A stretch of DNA of 59,391 nt from positions 3,488 through 62,878 of the forward strand of contig NZ_NJIC01000042.1 in assembly GCF_013620825.1 (NCBI RefSeq), in the 5' to 3' direction. The notes beneath the pieces are model-generated. The model saw nothing but the letters and a program-made list of their open reading frames with translations, did not search any database and was not told where the DNA came from. Of this stretch, positions 36,989 to 46,916 are shown piece after piece. Made by a program: the position numbers and the translations under genes. The number at the start of each line of letters is the position of its first letter. The first letter of the stretch is position 1. This DNA is from Rhodanobacter sp. PCA2. GTDB lineage: Bacteria > Pseudomonadota > Gammaproteobacteria > Xanthomonadales > Rhodanobacteraceae.

Positions 36989-39085
36989 TCACGCGCGCGC
37001 ATAGCGCGCCGCGCCGCCGATCCAGCGCGCGATCAGGCGGTCCGCCTCGCGCGGATGATCGGCCAGCAGGCGCTCGCCCACCTGCTGCACGGCAGGCAGC
37101 AGGTGCGCGTCGCGCGAAAGATCGGCGATGCGGAAGTTGAGCTGGCCGGTCTGCCGCGTGCCCAGCACCTCGCCGGGGCCGCGCAGTTCCAGGTCCTTCT
37201 CGGCGATGCGGAAGCCGTCGTTGGTCTCGCGCATCACCGCCAGCCGCTCGCGCGCCAACTGGCCCAGCGGCGGCTGGTACAACAGCACGCAGTTCGACGC
37301 CACCGCGCCGCGCCCCACCCGCCCGCGCAGCTGGTGCAGCTGGGCCAGACCCAGGCGCTCCGAATTCTCGATCACCATCAGGCTGGCGTTCGGCACGTCC
37401 ACGCCCACCTCGATCACCGTGGTGGCGACCAGCACGGCCAGCTCGCCGGCCTTGAAGGCATCCATCACGGCCTGCTTGTCCTTCGGCTTCAGGCGGCCGT
37501 GGATCAGCCCCACCTTGCAGTCGTCGAGCGCGGCGGTGAGTTCCGCATGCGCCACTTCGGCGGCCTGCGCGCGCAACTGTTCCGATTCCTCGATCAGGGT
37601 GCACACCCAGTAGGCCTGCCGCCCTTCGGCGCAGGCCACGCGGATGCGCTCGATCACTTCGGCGCGGCGCGCGTTGGATACCGCCACCGTCTGCACCGGC
37701 GTGCGGCCGGGCGGCAGCTCGTCGATGGCGGAGACATCGAGGTCGGCATACGCGCTCATCGCCAGCGTGCGCGGGATGGGCGTGGCGGTGAGCACCAGCT
37801 GGTGCGCCACCTCGCCGCGCGCGCGGTCGGCGCCCTTGTCGTGCAGCGCGAGCCGCTGCTGCACGCCGAAGCGGTGCTGCTCGTCCACGATCACCAGGCC
37901 CAGTCGCGCGAACTCCACGCCTTCCTGCATCAGCGCGTGGGTGCCCACCGTGACCGGCGCACCCTCGGCCACGCGTTGCATCGCCGCCTGCCGCGCCTTG
38001 CCCTGCTGCTTGCCGGCCAGCCATTCCACGTCCACGCCCAGCGGCGCCAGCCAATGACGGAAGTTGCGCAGGTGCTGCTCAGCCAGCAGTTCGGTGGGCG
38101 CCATCAACGCCACCTGGCGACCCGATTCCACCGCGGCCAGCGCGGCCAGCGCGGCGACCACGGTCTTGCCCGACCCCACGTCGCCCTGCACCAGCCGCAG
38201 CATCGGTTTCGTTTGCGCGAGGTCGCGGCGCACTTCCTCGTCCACGCGCCGCTGCGCGGCGGTGAGCGAGAACGGCAGCGATTCGAGCAGGCGGCGGCGC
38301 AGCGTGCCGGCCGTCGCCAGCGACGGCGACTTGCGCCGCTGCATCGCCGCGCGCATGCGCTTGAGGCTGAGATGCTGGGTCAGCAGTTCCTCGAATGCCA
38401 GCCGCTGCTGCGCGGGATGCCGCCCGTGCAGCAGCAGGTCCAGCCGCGCATCCGGCGTCGGGCGGTGCACGGTGAGCAGCGCCTCGCGCAGCGAGGCGAG
38501 GCCGTGCGCCGCGCACAGCTCGTGCGGAACCAGTTCCAGCGCCGACTCCGGCGGCAGCAACGCCAGCGCCCTGGCGATCACCCCGGCCAGACGCTTCTGG
38601 CCCAAGCCTTCCGTGGTCGGATAGACCGGGGTCAGCCGGTCCTCCACCACCACCGCCTCGTCGGCGCCAAGCCGGCGGTACTGCGGATGCACCATCTCCA
38701 GGCCCTGCGCCGCCTGGCGCACCTCGCCGAAGCACAGCAGGCGCGCGCCCGGCGCCAGCTGTTCGGCCTGCGCTCGGTTGAAATGGAAGAAGCGCAGCTG
38801 CAGGCCCTGCCGCGAGTCGTCGCCGACCGCCACCTTCAGCTGCGGGCGATAGCGGAAGCCGCGCTCCACCGCCTCCACCGTGCCCACCACCTGCGCGCTC
38901 TGGCCCGGCCGCAGGTCGGCAATCGCAGTGACTCGGGTGCGATCCTCGTAGCGCAGCGGCAGGTGGAACCACAGGTCCTGGACGTGCTCCAGGCCCAGCT
39001 TCCGCAGCAGCGCGGCGAGCGCCGGGCCCACGCCCGGCAGCGCGGCGACGGGCTGCATGCCGGCATCGTCGGCGGCCACGCTCAT
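36989..39085 (-). CDS. recG: ATP-dependent DNA helicase RecG
   Basis: A 698-residue helicase that remodels stalled forks and branched DNA. A wedge/OB domain at about residues 60-160 is followed by the SF2 motor: motif I GDVGSGKT, motif Ia APTELLAEQH, motif II VDEQHRFG, motif III TATPIPRTLA, and later QRLGLAQ-type motif segments (ERLGLAQLHQLRGRVGRG). The family TRG-like region follows. Length matches E. coli RecG (693). It follows ridA by 16 bases on the same strand, in the spoT-ridA-recG order usual for Xanthomonadales. Confidence 0.97.
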   Translation of the reverse strand: MSVAADDAGMQPVAALPGVGPALAALLRKLGLEHVQDLWFHLPLRYEDRTRVTAIADLRPGQSAQVVGTVEAVERGFRYRPQLKVAVGDDSRQGLQLRFFHFNRAQAEQLAPGARLLCFGEVRQAAQGLEMVHPQYRRLGADEAVVVEDRLTPVYPTTEGLGQKRLAGVIARALALLPPESALELVPHELCAAHGLASLREALLTVHRPTPDARLDLLLHGRHPAQQRLAFEELLTQHLSLKRMRAAMQRRKSPSLATAGTLRRRLLESLPFSLTAAQRRVDEEVRRDLAQTKPMLRLVQGDVGSGKTVVAALAALAAVESGRQVALMAPTELLAEQHLRNFRHWLAPLGVDVEWLAGKQQGKARQAAMQRVAEGAPVTVGTHALMQEGVEFARLGLVIVDEQHRFGVQQRLALHDKGADRARGEVAHQLVLTATPIPRTLAMSAYADLDVSAIDELPPGRTPVQTVAVSNARRAEVIERIRVACAEGRQAYWVCTLIEESEQLRAQAAEVAHAELTAALDDCKVGLIHGRLKPKDKQAVMDAFKAGELAVLVATTVIEVGVDVPNASLMVIENSERLGLAQLHQLRGRVGRGAVASNCVLLYQPPLGQLARERLAVMRETNDGFRIAEKDLELRGPGEVLGTRQTGQLNFRIADLSRDAHLLPAVQQVGERLLADHPREADRLIARWIGGAARYARA

Positions 39086-39101
39086 CGCCCGGCGGAACGG
39101 C

Positions 39102-39485
39102 TCAGCCCAGCACCATGATCGCGTCGACTTCCACCTGCGCGCCCTTGGGCAGCGCCGAGACCTCGATGGTGGAACGCGCGGGATACGGCTGCTGGAAGTA
39201 CTCGCCCATCACCGCGTTCACCGCCGCGAAGTTCGCCAGGTCGGTGACGTAGATGCCCACGCGCACCACCTGCGCCAGCGAGCCGCCGGCCGCCTGCGCC
39301 ACGGCCACGAGGTTGTCGAACACGCGCCGCGTCTGCGCGGCGATGTCGCCCTCGACCAGGTTGCCGGTAGCCGGGTCCAGCGGGATCTGGCCGGAGAAGT
39401 ACACGGTGTCGCCGACGCGCACGGCCTGCGAATACGGGCCGATCGCGGCGGGTGCCTGCGGGGTGGAGACGATGCTGCGGGACAT
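39102..39485 (-). CDS. ridA: RidA, 2-iminobutanoate/2-iminopropanoate deaminase
   Basis: A 127-residue cytoplasmic enzyme that clears reactive enamine/imine products of pyridoxal enzymes such as threonine dehydratase. The family segments [26 protein letters not shown] and the C-terminal [24 protein letters not shown] are present, including the conserved Arg in PARST that binds the carboxylate. Length is normal. It lies between spoT and recG, all on the minus strand. Confidence 0.96.
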   Translation of the reverse strand: MSRSIVSTPQAPAAIGPYSQAVRVGDTVYFSGQIPLDPATGNLVEGDIAAQTRRVFDNLVAVAQAAGGSLAQVVRVGIYVTDLANFAAVNAVMGEYFQQPYPARSTIEVSALPKGAQVEVDAIMVLG

Positions 39486-39594
39486 GGCGGTTCCTGGGGA
39501 TTCCCGCGGGATGCGGGATTCGCAAAGGCCGAAGCGTAGCGCGCGGGCGCGCGGCTGCCCAGCCGGATCCGCCGCCGCCGGCCCCGGATCGCGC

Positions 39595-41763
39595 CTACAG
39601 GGGGTAGCGGTAGACGCCGCTCACCACGCCGGTGCGGCGCACCCGGCGCATCACCTCGGCGAGGTGCTTGCGATTCTTCACCTCGATCGCGAACAGCAAG
39701 GTGGCGGCGGCGAGGTCGCGCTCGGCGTATTCCACGTTCTCGATGTTGGAATCCGCCGCCGCGATCGCCGCGGCGATGGTGGCGAGCACGCCTGGGCGGT
39801 TGATCACCTCGATGCGCAGCTCGGCGCGGTAGTCGCCTTCCACGTCGTGGTCCCACTCGATCGCCACGCAGCGCTCCGGCGACTTGCGCAGCTCGACCAC
39901 GTTCGGGCATTCCTCGCGGTGGACCACGATGCCCTTGCCCGGCGAGAGGTAGCCGATGATCGCGTCGCCCGGCAGCGGATGGCAGCAGTTCGCGAAGCTG
40001 AGCACGCCGCGCTCGGCGCCGGTGATGCGGATCTTCTCGTGCACCGGGCTGGCGCCGGGCGCCGCGTCGTCGGACTGGCCGTCGCGCAACGCCAGCAGGT
40101 GGCGCGCCACCACGTCGGGCATGCGGTTGCCCAGCGCGATCTCGGCCAGCAGCTCCTCCAGCCGCTTCAGCCTGGCCTCGTGCAGGAAGCGGTCCAGCAC
40201 TTCCGGCGGGATCGCTTCCAGGCTGCCGCCGCGCGCGTCCAGCGCACGGTCCAGCATGCGGTGGCCGAAGTCGACCGCGTCCTCGTGCTGCAGGTGTTTC
40301 AGGTACTGGCGGATCGCGGTGCGCGCCTTGCCGGTGACCACCGATTCCAGCCACGCCGGGTTCGGCACCGCCGACGGCGCGGTGATGATCTCCACCAGTT
40401 GGCCGGATTCCAGCCGCGTGCGCAGCGGCAGCAGCTTCTTGTCCACGCGCGCGGCCACCGCGTGGTCGCCGACGTCGGTGTGCACGGCGTAGGCGAAGTC
40501 CAGCGCGGTGGCGTTGCGCGGCAGCGCGAGGATGTCGCCGCGCGGCGTGAACAGGTAGACCTCGTCCGGGAACAGGTCGATCTTGACGTTCTCGATGAAC
40601 TCCGCCGACGAGGCGGTGTTCACCTGGCTGTCGGCCAGCGAGGCCAGCCATTCGCGGGCGCGCACCTGGGCGCTGTTCGCCGGGCCGGAGTCGGTCTTGT
40701 AGGCCCAGTGCGCGGCCACGCCGCGCTCGGCCACCGAATCCATCTCGGCGCTGCGGATCTGCACCTCGATCGGCGCGCCGAACGGCCCCAGCAGCACGGT
40801 GTGCAGCGACTGGTAGCCGTTCGCCTTGGGGATGGCGATGAAATCCTTGAAGCGCCGGTCCACCGGCTTGTACAGCCCGTGCACCACGCCCAGCGCCATG
40901 TAGCAGTTCATCGCGTTCTCGACCACCACGCGGAAACCGTACACGTCCATCAGCTGGGCGAAGCTCTTGTGCTCGTGGCGCATCTTCGAATAGATGCTCC
41001 AGGACGACTTGATGCGCCCCACCACGCGCGCCGGCAGGTGCTCGGCGGCCAGCCGCGCGGACAGCGCCGCCTCGATCTTGCCCATGGCCTCGCGGCGGTT
41101 GCCCAGCGCGGCGCGGATGCGCTCGCTGATCACCCGGTAGCGGTCCGGATGCAGGGCGCGGAAGCCGAGGTCCTGCAGCTCGGCCTTGATCTTGTTCATG
41201 CCCAGGCGCTGGGCGATCGGCGCGTAGATTTCCAGCGTCTCGCGCGCGATGCGGCGACGCGAGGGAGCATCCTTCGCGCCCAGCGTGCGCATGTTGTGCA
41301 GGCGGTCGGCCAGCTTGATCAGGATGACGCGCAGGTCGCGCGCCATCGCCAGCAGCATCTTGCGGAAACTCTCGGCGTCCGCCTCCAGGCGGCTGCTGAA
41401 GCGCATCTTGTCCAGCTTGGTGACGCCGTCGACCAGCTCGGCCACGGTCTCGCCGAATTCGCCGGCCAGCGCGCTGCGGCTGAGCGCGGTGTCTTCCAGG
41501 GTGTCGTGCAGGATCGCCGCGATGATGGTCTCGGCATCCATGCCCAGCTCGGCGAGGATGCCGGCCACGGCCACCGGATGGGTGATGTAGGGCTCGCCGC
41601 TCTTGCGGGTCTGGCCTTCGTGCGCCTGCGCGCCGACCTGGAACGCGCGCAGCACGCGCTCCAGCTGCGATGACGGCAGATACCCGAGCTGCTCCTTCAG
41701 CGCCAGCACGTAGGGCGGCAGCGTGGCGGGATCGATGGCGACTGGCGTGCTGGCGGCGGTCAT
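39595..41763 (-). CDS. spoT: Bifunctional (p)ppGpp synthetase/hydrolase SpoT
   Basis: A 722-residue stringent-response enzyme. The HD hydrolase domain (about residues 40-195) has the ligands in [10 protein letters not shown] and ILHDTLEDT and the later LVDGVTKLD, so it should be active. The synthetase domain (about 235-350) shows [20 protein letters not shown] and [14 protein letters not shown] domain (about 385-445), helical/zinc-finger region (NCCHPLPGD) and C-terminal ACT domain (from about 640) complete it. The ATG at 41763 is preferred over a GTG four codons upstream. It follows rpoZ; no relA is in the window. Confidence 0.97.
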   Translation of the reverse strand: MTAASTPVAIDPATLPPYVLALKEQLGYLPSSQLERVLRAFQVGAQAHEGQTRKSGEPYITHPVAVAGILAELGMDAETIIAAILHDTLEDTALSRSALAGEFGETVAELVDGVTKLDKMRFSSRLEADAESFRKMLLAMARDLRVILIKLADRLHNMRTLGAKDAPSRRRIARETLEIYAPIAQRLGMNKIKAELQDLGFRALHPDRYRVISERIRAALGNRREAMGKIEAALSARLAAEHLPARVVGRIKSSWSIYSKMRHEHKSFAQLMDVYGFRVVVENAMNCYMALGVVHGLYKPVDRRFKDFIAIPKANGYQSLHTVLLGPFGAPIEVQIRSAEMDSVAERGVAAHWAYKTDSGPANSAQVRAREWLASLADSQVNTASSAEFIENVKIDLFPDEVYLFTPRGDILALPRNATALDFAYAVHTDVGDHAVAARVDKKLLPLRTRLESGQLVEIITAPSAVPNPAWLESVVTGKARTAIRQYLKHLQHEDAVDFGHRMLDRALDARGGSLEAIPPEVLDRFLHEARLKRLEELLAEIALGNRMPDVVARHLLALRDGQSDDAAPGASPVHEKIRITGAERGVLSFANCCHPLPGDAIIGYLSPGKGIVVHREECPNVVELRKSPERCVAIEWDHDVEGDYRAELRIEVINRPGVLATIAAAIAAADSNIENVEYAERDLAAATLLFAIEVKNRKHLAEVMRRVRRTGVVSGVYRYPL

Positions 41764-41890
41764 GCCCTGGCGCACCTGCGATGGCGCGCCGACGGCGCCT
41801 TCATGCGGTACGGATGAGTGCGACCGGCCGCGCGTGCAAGCACATCGGCAGTCCCGATGCGATGCATGCGCGGTCTACAGCCGCCCTCCA

Positions 41891-42181
41891 TCAATCGTCG
41901 CCGACCTTGGACAGATCGTCGTCCACTTCGGCCGCGGCCCACTCCAGCGCCTCGCGCTCGGCGCGCTCGCGCTCGGCCTTGTCGATTTCGTCGATGGTGG
42001 CCTGGTCGATGCGGCGGCCGGCGATCTCGCGCAGCGCCAGCACCGAGGGCTTGTCGTTGTCGGGATGGACTGCCGGTTCGGCACCCTTGGCGAGCTGACG
42101 GGCGCGCTTGGTCGCCATCAACACCAGCTCGAATCGGTTGTCGACCACCTCAAGGCAGTCCTCCACGGTAATGCGTGCCAT
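41891..42181 (-). CDS. rpoZ: RNA polymerase omega subunit
   Basis: A 96-residue omega subunit that helps assemble beta-prime into RNA polymerase and contributes to ppGpp binding. [29 protein letters not shown] and [11 protein letters not shown] are diagnostic. A good GAGGA ribosome site precedes the ATG. It is followed by spoT after 127 bases. Its usual upstream neighbour gmk is about 4.7 kb away, with the mla genes between. Confidence 0.97.
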   Translation of the reverse strand: MARITVEDCLEVVDNRFELVLMATKRARQLAKGAEPAVHPDNDKPSVLALREIAGRRIDQATIDEIDKAERERAEREALEWAAAEVDDDLSKVGDD

Positions 42182-42205
42182 GCCAAATCCTCAGGGAAAT
42201 AGAGA

Positions 42206-42211
42206 CTTATA
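42206..42211 (-). promoter_or_regulatory. Possible rpoZ -10
   Basis: TATAAG on the minus strand about 25 bases before the rpoZ ATG, directly preceded by TG. No convincing -35. A promoter is needed here because gmk no longer sits upstream. Confidence 0.3.
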
Positions 42212-42388
42212 CAGGATGACAGTTTAGAGCAGGCGGCGCTGGCCTGGCAATGCAGGCAACGCCTGGCATGGGCGGTTGCCGCCGCCGCACCGTGAAAGCG
42301 GAGCGAAACGCGTGCAGGTTATAAAACCAAGCAGTACACTATTCTGGCTTTCCAACTCCCAGCCACGTCCCCACCCTGGCCGAGACCC

Positions 42389-43234
42389 ATGCCGACGCTT
42401 TCACCGCCCCAAACCCGCCTGCTCCGCCGCGGCCTCGCCCTGCTTGCGGTCCTGCTGCTGGCCGGCTGCGCCATCGCGCCGCCGCGCACCGACGACCCGC
42501 TGCAGAAGGTCAACCGCAAGGTCTATGCGTTCAACGATACGCTGGACAAGGCGGTGCTGCGTCCCGTCGCGGTGGGTTACCGCAAGGTGACGAATCCGCC
42601 GGTGCGCCGCTCGGTCAACAACTTCTTCACCAACATCCAGATGCCGATCACGGTGGCCAACGACCTGCTGCAGGCGCGGCCCTCGGATGCGCTGGGCAAT
42701 ACCGGGCGCTTCCTGATCAACCTCACCGTGGGCGTGGGCGGCATCTTCGATCCCGCCACCAAGATGGGCCTGCCGCTGCAGACCACGGACTTCGGCATCA
42801 CGCTGGCGCGCTGGGGCGTGCCCGAGGGCGATTTCCTGATGCTGCCCCTGATGGGGCCCAGCACGCTGCGCGACGTGTGGCACTACCCGGTGGACGGCTA
42901 CTTCTTCGATCCGCTGAGCATCGTGGCGCGCACCCACTACTTCAACTACGGCCAGTACTACCTGCCCCAGGTGCTGTACGTGGTGTCGATGCGCTCGCAG
43001 CTGATCGACGCCGAGGGTTTCCTGCAGTCGGCCTACGATCCCTACGCGTTCCTGCGCGACGCCTACCGCCAGCGTCGCCTGTACATGCTGTACGACGGCA
43101 ACCCGCCGGCCGACGTGATCGAGAAGATGCAGGGCGTCGACCAGCCGGGCTTCGATCCCGACGAGCTTCTGCAGCAGCAGAAGCAGTGGGAGCAGCAGCA
43201 CGCCGCGACGAAGTCCGCGCCCGGCAGGAACTGA
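42389..43234 (+). CDS. mlaA: MlaA (VacJ) outer-membrane lipoprotein
   Basis: A 281-residue lipoprotein that removes mislocalised phospholipids from the outer leaflet of the outer membrane. The signal ends in the lipobox LLAGC near residue 28. The MlaA fold is marked by DPLQKVNRKVYAFNDTLDKA, RSVNNFFTNI, NTGRFLINLTVGVGGIFDPA and TDFGITLARWGVPEGDFL. The C-terminus is a Gln-rich tail. It is transcribed toward the mlaFEDCB genes, with a shared terminator, rather than being in their operon. Confidence 0.96.
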   Translation: MPTLSPPQTRLLRRGLALLAVLLLAGCAIAPPRTDDPLQKVNRKVYAFNDTLDKAVLRPVAVGYRKVTNPPVRRSVNNFFTNIQMPITVANDLLQARPSDALGNTGRFLINLTVGVGGIFDPATKMGLPLQTTDFGITLARWGVPEGDFLMLPLMGPSTLRDVWHYPVDGYFFDPLSIVARTHYFNYGQYYLPQVLYVVSMRSQLIDAEGFLQSAYDPYAFLRDAYRQRRLYMLYDGNPPADVIEKMQGVDQPGFDPDELLQQQKQWEQQHAATKSAPGRN

Positions 43235-43255
43235 GACACGGCACATGCGCACGTG

Positions 43256-43286
43256 AAAACGGGGCCGCTCGCGCGGCCCCGTCTTT
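43256..43286. terminator. Bidirectional terminator between mlaA and mlaB
   Basis: Arms 43259-43268 and 43273-43282 pair perfectly around TCGC, with four A before and CTTTC after. On both strands a short U-rich run follows the stem, so it can end mlaA and mlaFEDCB transcripts. Confidence 0.8.
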
Positions 43287-43310
43287 CATGTGCGGTTGCG
43301 AACCTGCGCT

Positions 43311-43619
43311 TCAGGCCGGCGCCAGGAACGCCTCCACGCCGCTGACCTGCGCCAGGGTGCGCAGCCCATCGGGCACGTGCCGCAGGCTCACGACCTGGCC
43401 GCGCACGCGGGCCGCGGCCAGCACGGCCAGCACGCAGGCCAGGCCGGCGCTGTCGCAGGAGCGCACGCCGGCGAGGTCCAGCGTGAAGCGGTCGCCCGCC
43501 CGCAACGCCCCGTCCAGCGTCTGCCACGCCTCGGCCGCGGTGGGAAAACCCAGCACGCCGGACACCGCCAGCGTGCCCGGCTCGCCGCGTTCCAGCCGGA
43601 AACCGGTATCAGCCGCCAT
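43311..43619 (-). CDS. mlaB: MlaB-like STAS-domain protein
   Basis: A 102-residue cytoplasmic STAS domain, the small subunit of the MlaFEDB phospholipid transporter, which binds and supports the MlaF ATPase. LAVSGVLGFPTAAEAW and FTLDLAGVRSCDSAGLACVLAVL carry the STAS core with the conserved D-S-A-G loop. The gene overlaps the end of mlaC by 11 bases and is the last of the operon, as in E. coli. Confidence 0.92.
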   Translation of the reverse strand: MAADTGFRLERGEPGTLAVSGVLGFPTAAEAWQTLDGALRAGDRFTLDLAGVRSCDSAGLACVLAVLAAARVRGQVVSLRHVPDGLRTLAQVSGVEAFLAPA

Positions 43620-44292
43620 TGGCCTTGCCGCCCGGTTGCTGCTCCATCGCCTTCAGCGCCTGGTCGCCCTGGGTCTGCAGGTTCTTGATCAGCTGGTCGA
43701 GGCCGACCTTGCGGATCTCCGCATCGACCTGGTTGCGATAGTTCGTGATGTAGGAAATGCCCTCGATCACCACGTCGTAGGCCTTCCACTCGCCGCTGGC
43801 GGTCTTGCGGAACGCGAAGTCCACGGACACGGTCTTGCCGTCGCCGGTGGCCACCTGGGTACGCACCACGGTGCGCTTGTCGTTGAGGTCGCCGGTCGAC
43901 GGCAGCACCCTCACCGCGCCGTTGGTGTAGTTCAGCAGGCCTTCCGCGTAGCGGTGGGTGATGGAGTTGTAGAACGCCTTGGCGAACTCCGCGCGCTGCG
44001 CTGGCGAGGCCTCGCGGGCATGCTGGCCGAGCACCAGGATCGCCGCGTAATCCACGTCGAAATGCGGCAGGAACACCTGGTTGATGACGCCGACCAGCTT
44101 TTCGCGGTTCTTCTGCAGGTCGGCCTTGCGCCCGCCCACTTCGGCATCGAGTTGCCTGGCGATGCCCTGCACCACCTGCTCCGGGGTCTGCTGGGCCGCA
44201 GGCTGCTGGGCGGCGGACTGTTGGGCCATGGCCGGCGCGGCGAGCGCGCCGCCGAAGGCCACGGCGATGGCGAGAGCCAGATGACGCATCAT
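43609..44292 (-). CDS. mlaC: MlaC periplasmic phospholipid-binding protein
   Basis: A 227-residue soluble periplasmic shuttle that carries phospholipid between MlaA and MlaFEDB. The signal peptide ends APAMAQQ near residue 24; a Gln/Ala-rich stretch follows. The ABC transporter auxiliary domain is seen in LVGVINQVFLPHFDVDYAA, FAKAFYNSITHRYAEGLLNY and WKAYDVVIEGISYITNYRNQ. The first of two adjacent ATGs at 44292 was taken; AGGAG lies upstream. It is 37 bases after mlaD. Confidence 0.95.
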   Translation of the reverse strand: MMRHLALAIAVAFGGALAAPAMAQQSAAQQPAAQQTPEQVVQGIARQLDAEVGGRKADLQKNREKLVGVINQVFLPHFDVDYAAILVLGQHAREASPAQRAEFAKAFYNSITHRYAEGLLNYTNGAVRVLPSTGDLNDKRTVVRTQVATGDGKTVSVDFAFRKTASGEWKAYDVVIEGISYITNYRNQVDAEIRKVGLDQLIKNLQTQGDQALKAMEQQPGGKANGG

Positions 44293-44329
44293 GCGGAAAC
44301 TCCTGTGCGAACTGTGCAGGGTGCCGGCC

Positions 44330-45199
44330 TCAATGCTTGCCGGCCGTGGGGGTGGACGAGCCTGCATCCTTCCTGGCGTCGCCGCCGCCGGAACCGTTGA
44401 CCAGGAACTTGCCGATCAGGTCTTCCAGCTGCATCGCCGACTGGGTCAGGATCATCTCGTCGCCGTTCTTCAGCATGTCCGGCGAACCGCCGGGCTGGAT
44501 CGCAACGTACTGGCTGCCGATCAAACCGCTGGTGAACACCGCGGCGGCGGAGTCGTCGGGAATCTGGTTGTACCGGTTGTCGATCGCCAGGGTCGCCACC
44601 GCGTCCAGCTTGGCGGGTTCGGCCCGCACCGACACCACCTGGCCGATCGGCACGCCGGCCATCTTCACCGGGGCGCCCGCCGACAGCGTGCCCACGTTGG
44701 TGAAGTGCGCGGTGACCTCGTAGGTGCCGCCGATGTTGTCGGCCGCGCCGCCGGCGCCGAAGAACTTGCTCAGCATCTCCTCCAGCGGCTGGGTGGAGCG
44801 GGTCAGCGCCAGCTTGCCGCCGTCGGCGACGTACTTCTTGTCGTGGCCGTACTCGATGCCCACGTACTGGTCGCCGAGCAGGCCGCTGGTGAAGATCGTG
44901 GCGACCGAATCGGCGGGAATCGTGGCGTAGCCCTTGTCGATGGACAGCTTCACGTCGGCCACGGACTTGCCGGGCACCAGCGCGATCGACTGCACCTGGC
45001 CCACGCGCACGCCGGCGATCTTCACCGGGGCGCGCTCCTTCAGCTGCCCGATGTTCTCGAACTGCGCGTCCACGATGTAGCTGGCGCCCTGCTGGCGGTT
45101 CGCCACCGAGCTGGTCTGGGTGGCGAGATAGGCCAGCGCGGCGAAGCCGAGCACGATGAACAGGCCGGTGCCGACGGCATAGGATTTTCTCTGGCTCAC
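44330..45199 (-). CDS. mlaD: MlaD with two tandem MCE domains
   Basis: A 289-residue membrane-anchored MCE protein of the MlaFEDB complex. One N-terminal helix (about residues 8-26) is followed by two MCE units: residues about 41-147 and 150-256. They align without a single gap at a constant offset of 109 residues: APVKIAGVRVGQV (57-69) with APVKMAGVPIGQV (166-178), FTSGLLGDQYVGI (103-115) with FTSGLIGSQYVAI (212-224), and the helix after each. By hand about 49 of 107 positions match. E. coli MlaD (183 residues) has one MCE domain. A Gly/Ser-rich tail ends the protein. Confidence 0.93.
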   Translation of the reverse strand: MSQRKSYAVGTGLFIVLGFAALAYLATQTSSVANRQQGASYIVDAQFENIGQLKERAPVKIAGVRVGQVQSIALVPGKSVADVKLSIDKGYATIPADSVATIFTSGLLGDQYVGIEYGHDKKYVADGGKLALTRSTQPLEEMLSKFFGAGGAADNIGGTYEVTAHFTNVGTLSAGAPVKMAGVPIGQVVSVRAEPAKLDAVATLAIDNRYNQIPDDSAAAVFTSGLIGSQYVAIQPGGSPDMLKNGDEMILTQSAMQLEDLIGKFLVNGSGGGDARKDAGSSTPTAGKH

Positions 45200-45250
45200 G
45201 GCAACATCCTCGAAGAAAGTCGGATCGTCATGCGGGTCACGTCGGGCGGG

Positions 45251-46024
45251 TCACATAAGGAACGCGGTCAGCACGAAGTCCAGCGCCAGGATGGCGATGG
45301 ACGAGGCGACCACGGTGCGGGTGGTGGCGTAGGCCACGCCTTCGCTGGTGGGCGGTGCGGTATAGCCCTGGAACACGGCGATCAGCGCCACCACGGCGCC
45401 GAACGCCAGGCTCTTCCAGATCACGCCGCTGATGATGTCCTGCCACACGTCGACGGTGGCGGTCATGTTCGACCAGAACGTGCCGTTGTCGATGCCCAGC
45501 CACGACACGCCCACCAGGTGGCCGCCGAAGACCGCCAGCGCGCAGAACACGCAGCACAGCAGCGGCATCGCGACCAGCCCGGCGAGGAAGCGCGGCGCGG
45601 CCACGTAGGCCAGCGGGTCCACCGCCATCAGCTCCATCGCGGCGATCTGGTCGGTGGCGCGCATCAGGCCGATCTCGGCGGTGATCGCGGTGCCGGCGCG
45701 ACCGGCGAACAGCAGCGCGGTGACCACCGGCCCCAGTTCGCGATAGGTGGCGATGGCCACCACCGTGCCGCTCATCGAGGTGCTGCCGAACATCGACAGC
45801 ACGTGGTAGAGCTGCAGCTCCAGCACCATGCCCACGAACAGGCCGCAGGTCATGATGATGGTGAGGCTCATCGCGCCCACGAACCACAGCTGGCGCACCG
45901 TCTCGCGCCCGTAGCGCAGGCTGCGCGGGATCGCCGCGAGGATCTGCAGCAGGAACAGGCCGCAGCTGCCGATCTGGCCCAGCGCCTGCGTCACCACGTT
46001 GTCGTTTGCCATGCGCGCGTTCAT
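45251..46024 (-). CDS. mlaE: MlaE permease of the phospholipid transporter
   Basis: A 257-residue inner-membrane permease with about five helices. The conserved MlaE core is GLFVGMVLELQLYHVLS, then ELGPVVTALLFAGRAGTAITAEIGLM, and PRFLAGLVAMPLL. It forms the channel part of MlaFEDB together with MlaD. The ATG at 46024 overlaps the mlaF stop (ATGA); a longer upstream frame is inside mlaF and was discarded. Confidence 0.95.
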   Translation of the reverse strand: MNARMANDNVVTQALGQIGSCGLFLLQILAAIPRSLRYGRETVRQLWFVGAMSLTIIMTCGLFVGMVLELQLYHVLSMFGSTSMSGTVVAIATYRELGPVVTALLFAGRAGTAITAEIGLMRATDQIAAMELMAVDPLAYVAAPRFLAGLVAMPLLCCVFCALAVFGGHLVGVSWLGIDNGTFWSNMTATVDVWQDIISGVIWKSLAFGAVVALIAVFQGYTAPPTSEGVAYATTRTVVASSIAILALDFVLTAFLM

Positions 46025-46848
46025 GCACCACCCCGCGGAAAGCCCAGCGCCTCGGCGTAGTCGCCGGCCGGGTACTGGAACGGCACCGGGCCGTCCGCCT
46101 CGCCGCCGAAGAACTGCCGCGTCCACGGCGAGCCGTCGTCGGCGATGGTCTTCGGATCGCCCTGCGCCACCACCTTGCCGTTGGCGATCAGGAAAATGTG
46201 GTCGGCCACGTGCTTGATCGCATCCAGCTCGTGCGCCACCAGCACGCTGGTGATGCCCAGCGTCTCGTTGAGCGTGCGGATCAGCTTCAGCACCTGGTTC
46301 AGCGCGATCGGATCGATACCCACGAACGGCTCGTCGTACAGGATCAGCATCGGATCGAACACGATCGCGCGCGCCAGCGCCACGCGCCGCGCCATGCCGC
46401 CGGAAAGCTCGCTGGGCATCAGCTGCGCCGCGCCGCGCAGGCCCACCGCCTGCAGCTTGGTCAGCACCAGGTTGCGGATCAGCACCTCGGGCAGTTTCGT
46501 GTGCTGGCGCAGCGGGAAGGCCACGTTCTCGAACACGTCGTAATCGGTGAGCAGGGCCGAGTTCTGGAACAGGTAGCCGATCTTCTCGCGCAGCTCATAC
46601 AGCGCCTCGCGGCTCAGCTCGGGCACGTTGCGGCCGTCCACCGTGATCTGCCCGGCATCGCCGCGCATCTGGCCGGTGATGTGCTTGAGCAGGGTGGTCT
46701 TGCCGGTGCCGCTGGGGCCCATGATCGCGGTGACCTTGCCGCGCGGGATGTCCATGTCCAGCGCGTCGAAGACCTTCTTGCCGCTGAGCACCGTGGTGAG
46801 GCCGCGGATGCGGATCAGCATGTCATCGGGGGAGGCGGCGGCGTTCAT
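46021..46848 (-). CDS. mlaF: MlaF ATPase of the phospholipid transporter
   Basis: A 275-residue ABC ATPase. Walker A GPSGTGKTTL is near residues 41-50, the signature ELSGGMARR near 148-156 with the MlaF-specific M-A-R-R ending, and Walker B ILYDEPFVGID near 170-180. It powers phospholipid movement by MlaFEDB. It is the first gene of the mla operon, starting 68 bases after the gmk stop on the same strand, so read-through from gmk is possible. Confidence 0.96.
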   Translation of the reverse strand: MNAAASPDDMLIRIRGLTTVLSGKKVFDALDMDIPRGKVTAIMGPSGTGKTTLLKHITGQMRGDAGQITVDGRNVPELSREALYELREKIGYLFQNSALLTDYDVFENVAFPLRQHTKLPEVLIRNLVLTKLQAVGLRGAAQLMPSELSGGMARRVALARAIVFDPMLILYDEPFVGIDPIALNQVLKLIRTLNETLGITSVLVAHELDAIKHVADHIFLIANGKVVAQGDPKTIADDGSPWTRQFFGGEADGPVPFQYPAGDYAEALGFPRGGA

Positions 46849-46916
46849 AAGCAGGCTACGTTAGCGGAGCGGCGGAGGGCAGCCAAGCCGGGGATGCCGG
46901 GCCGCTGGCACGGCGT

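Noticed and set aside
42312-42340. Promoter for mlaA (GTGCAG with TACACT)
   Set aside because: The spacing is 17 bases but the -35 match is poor; it does not stand above background.
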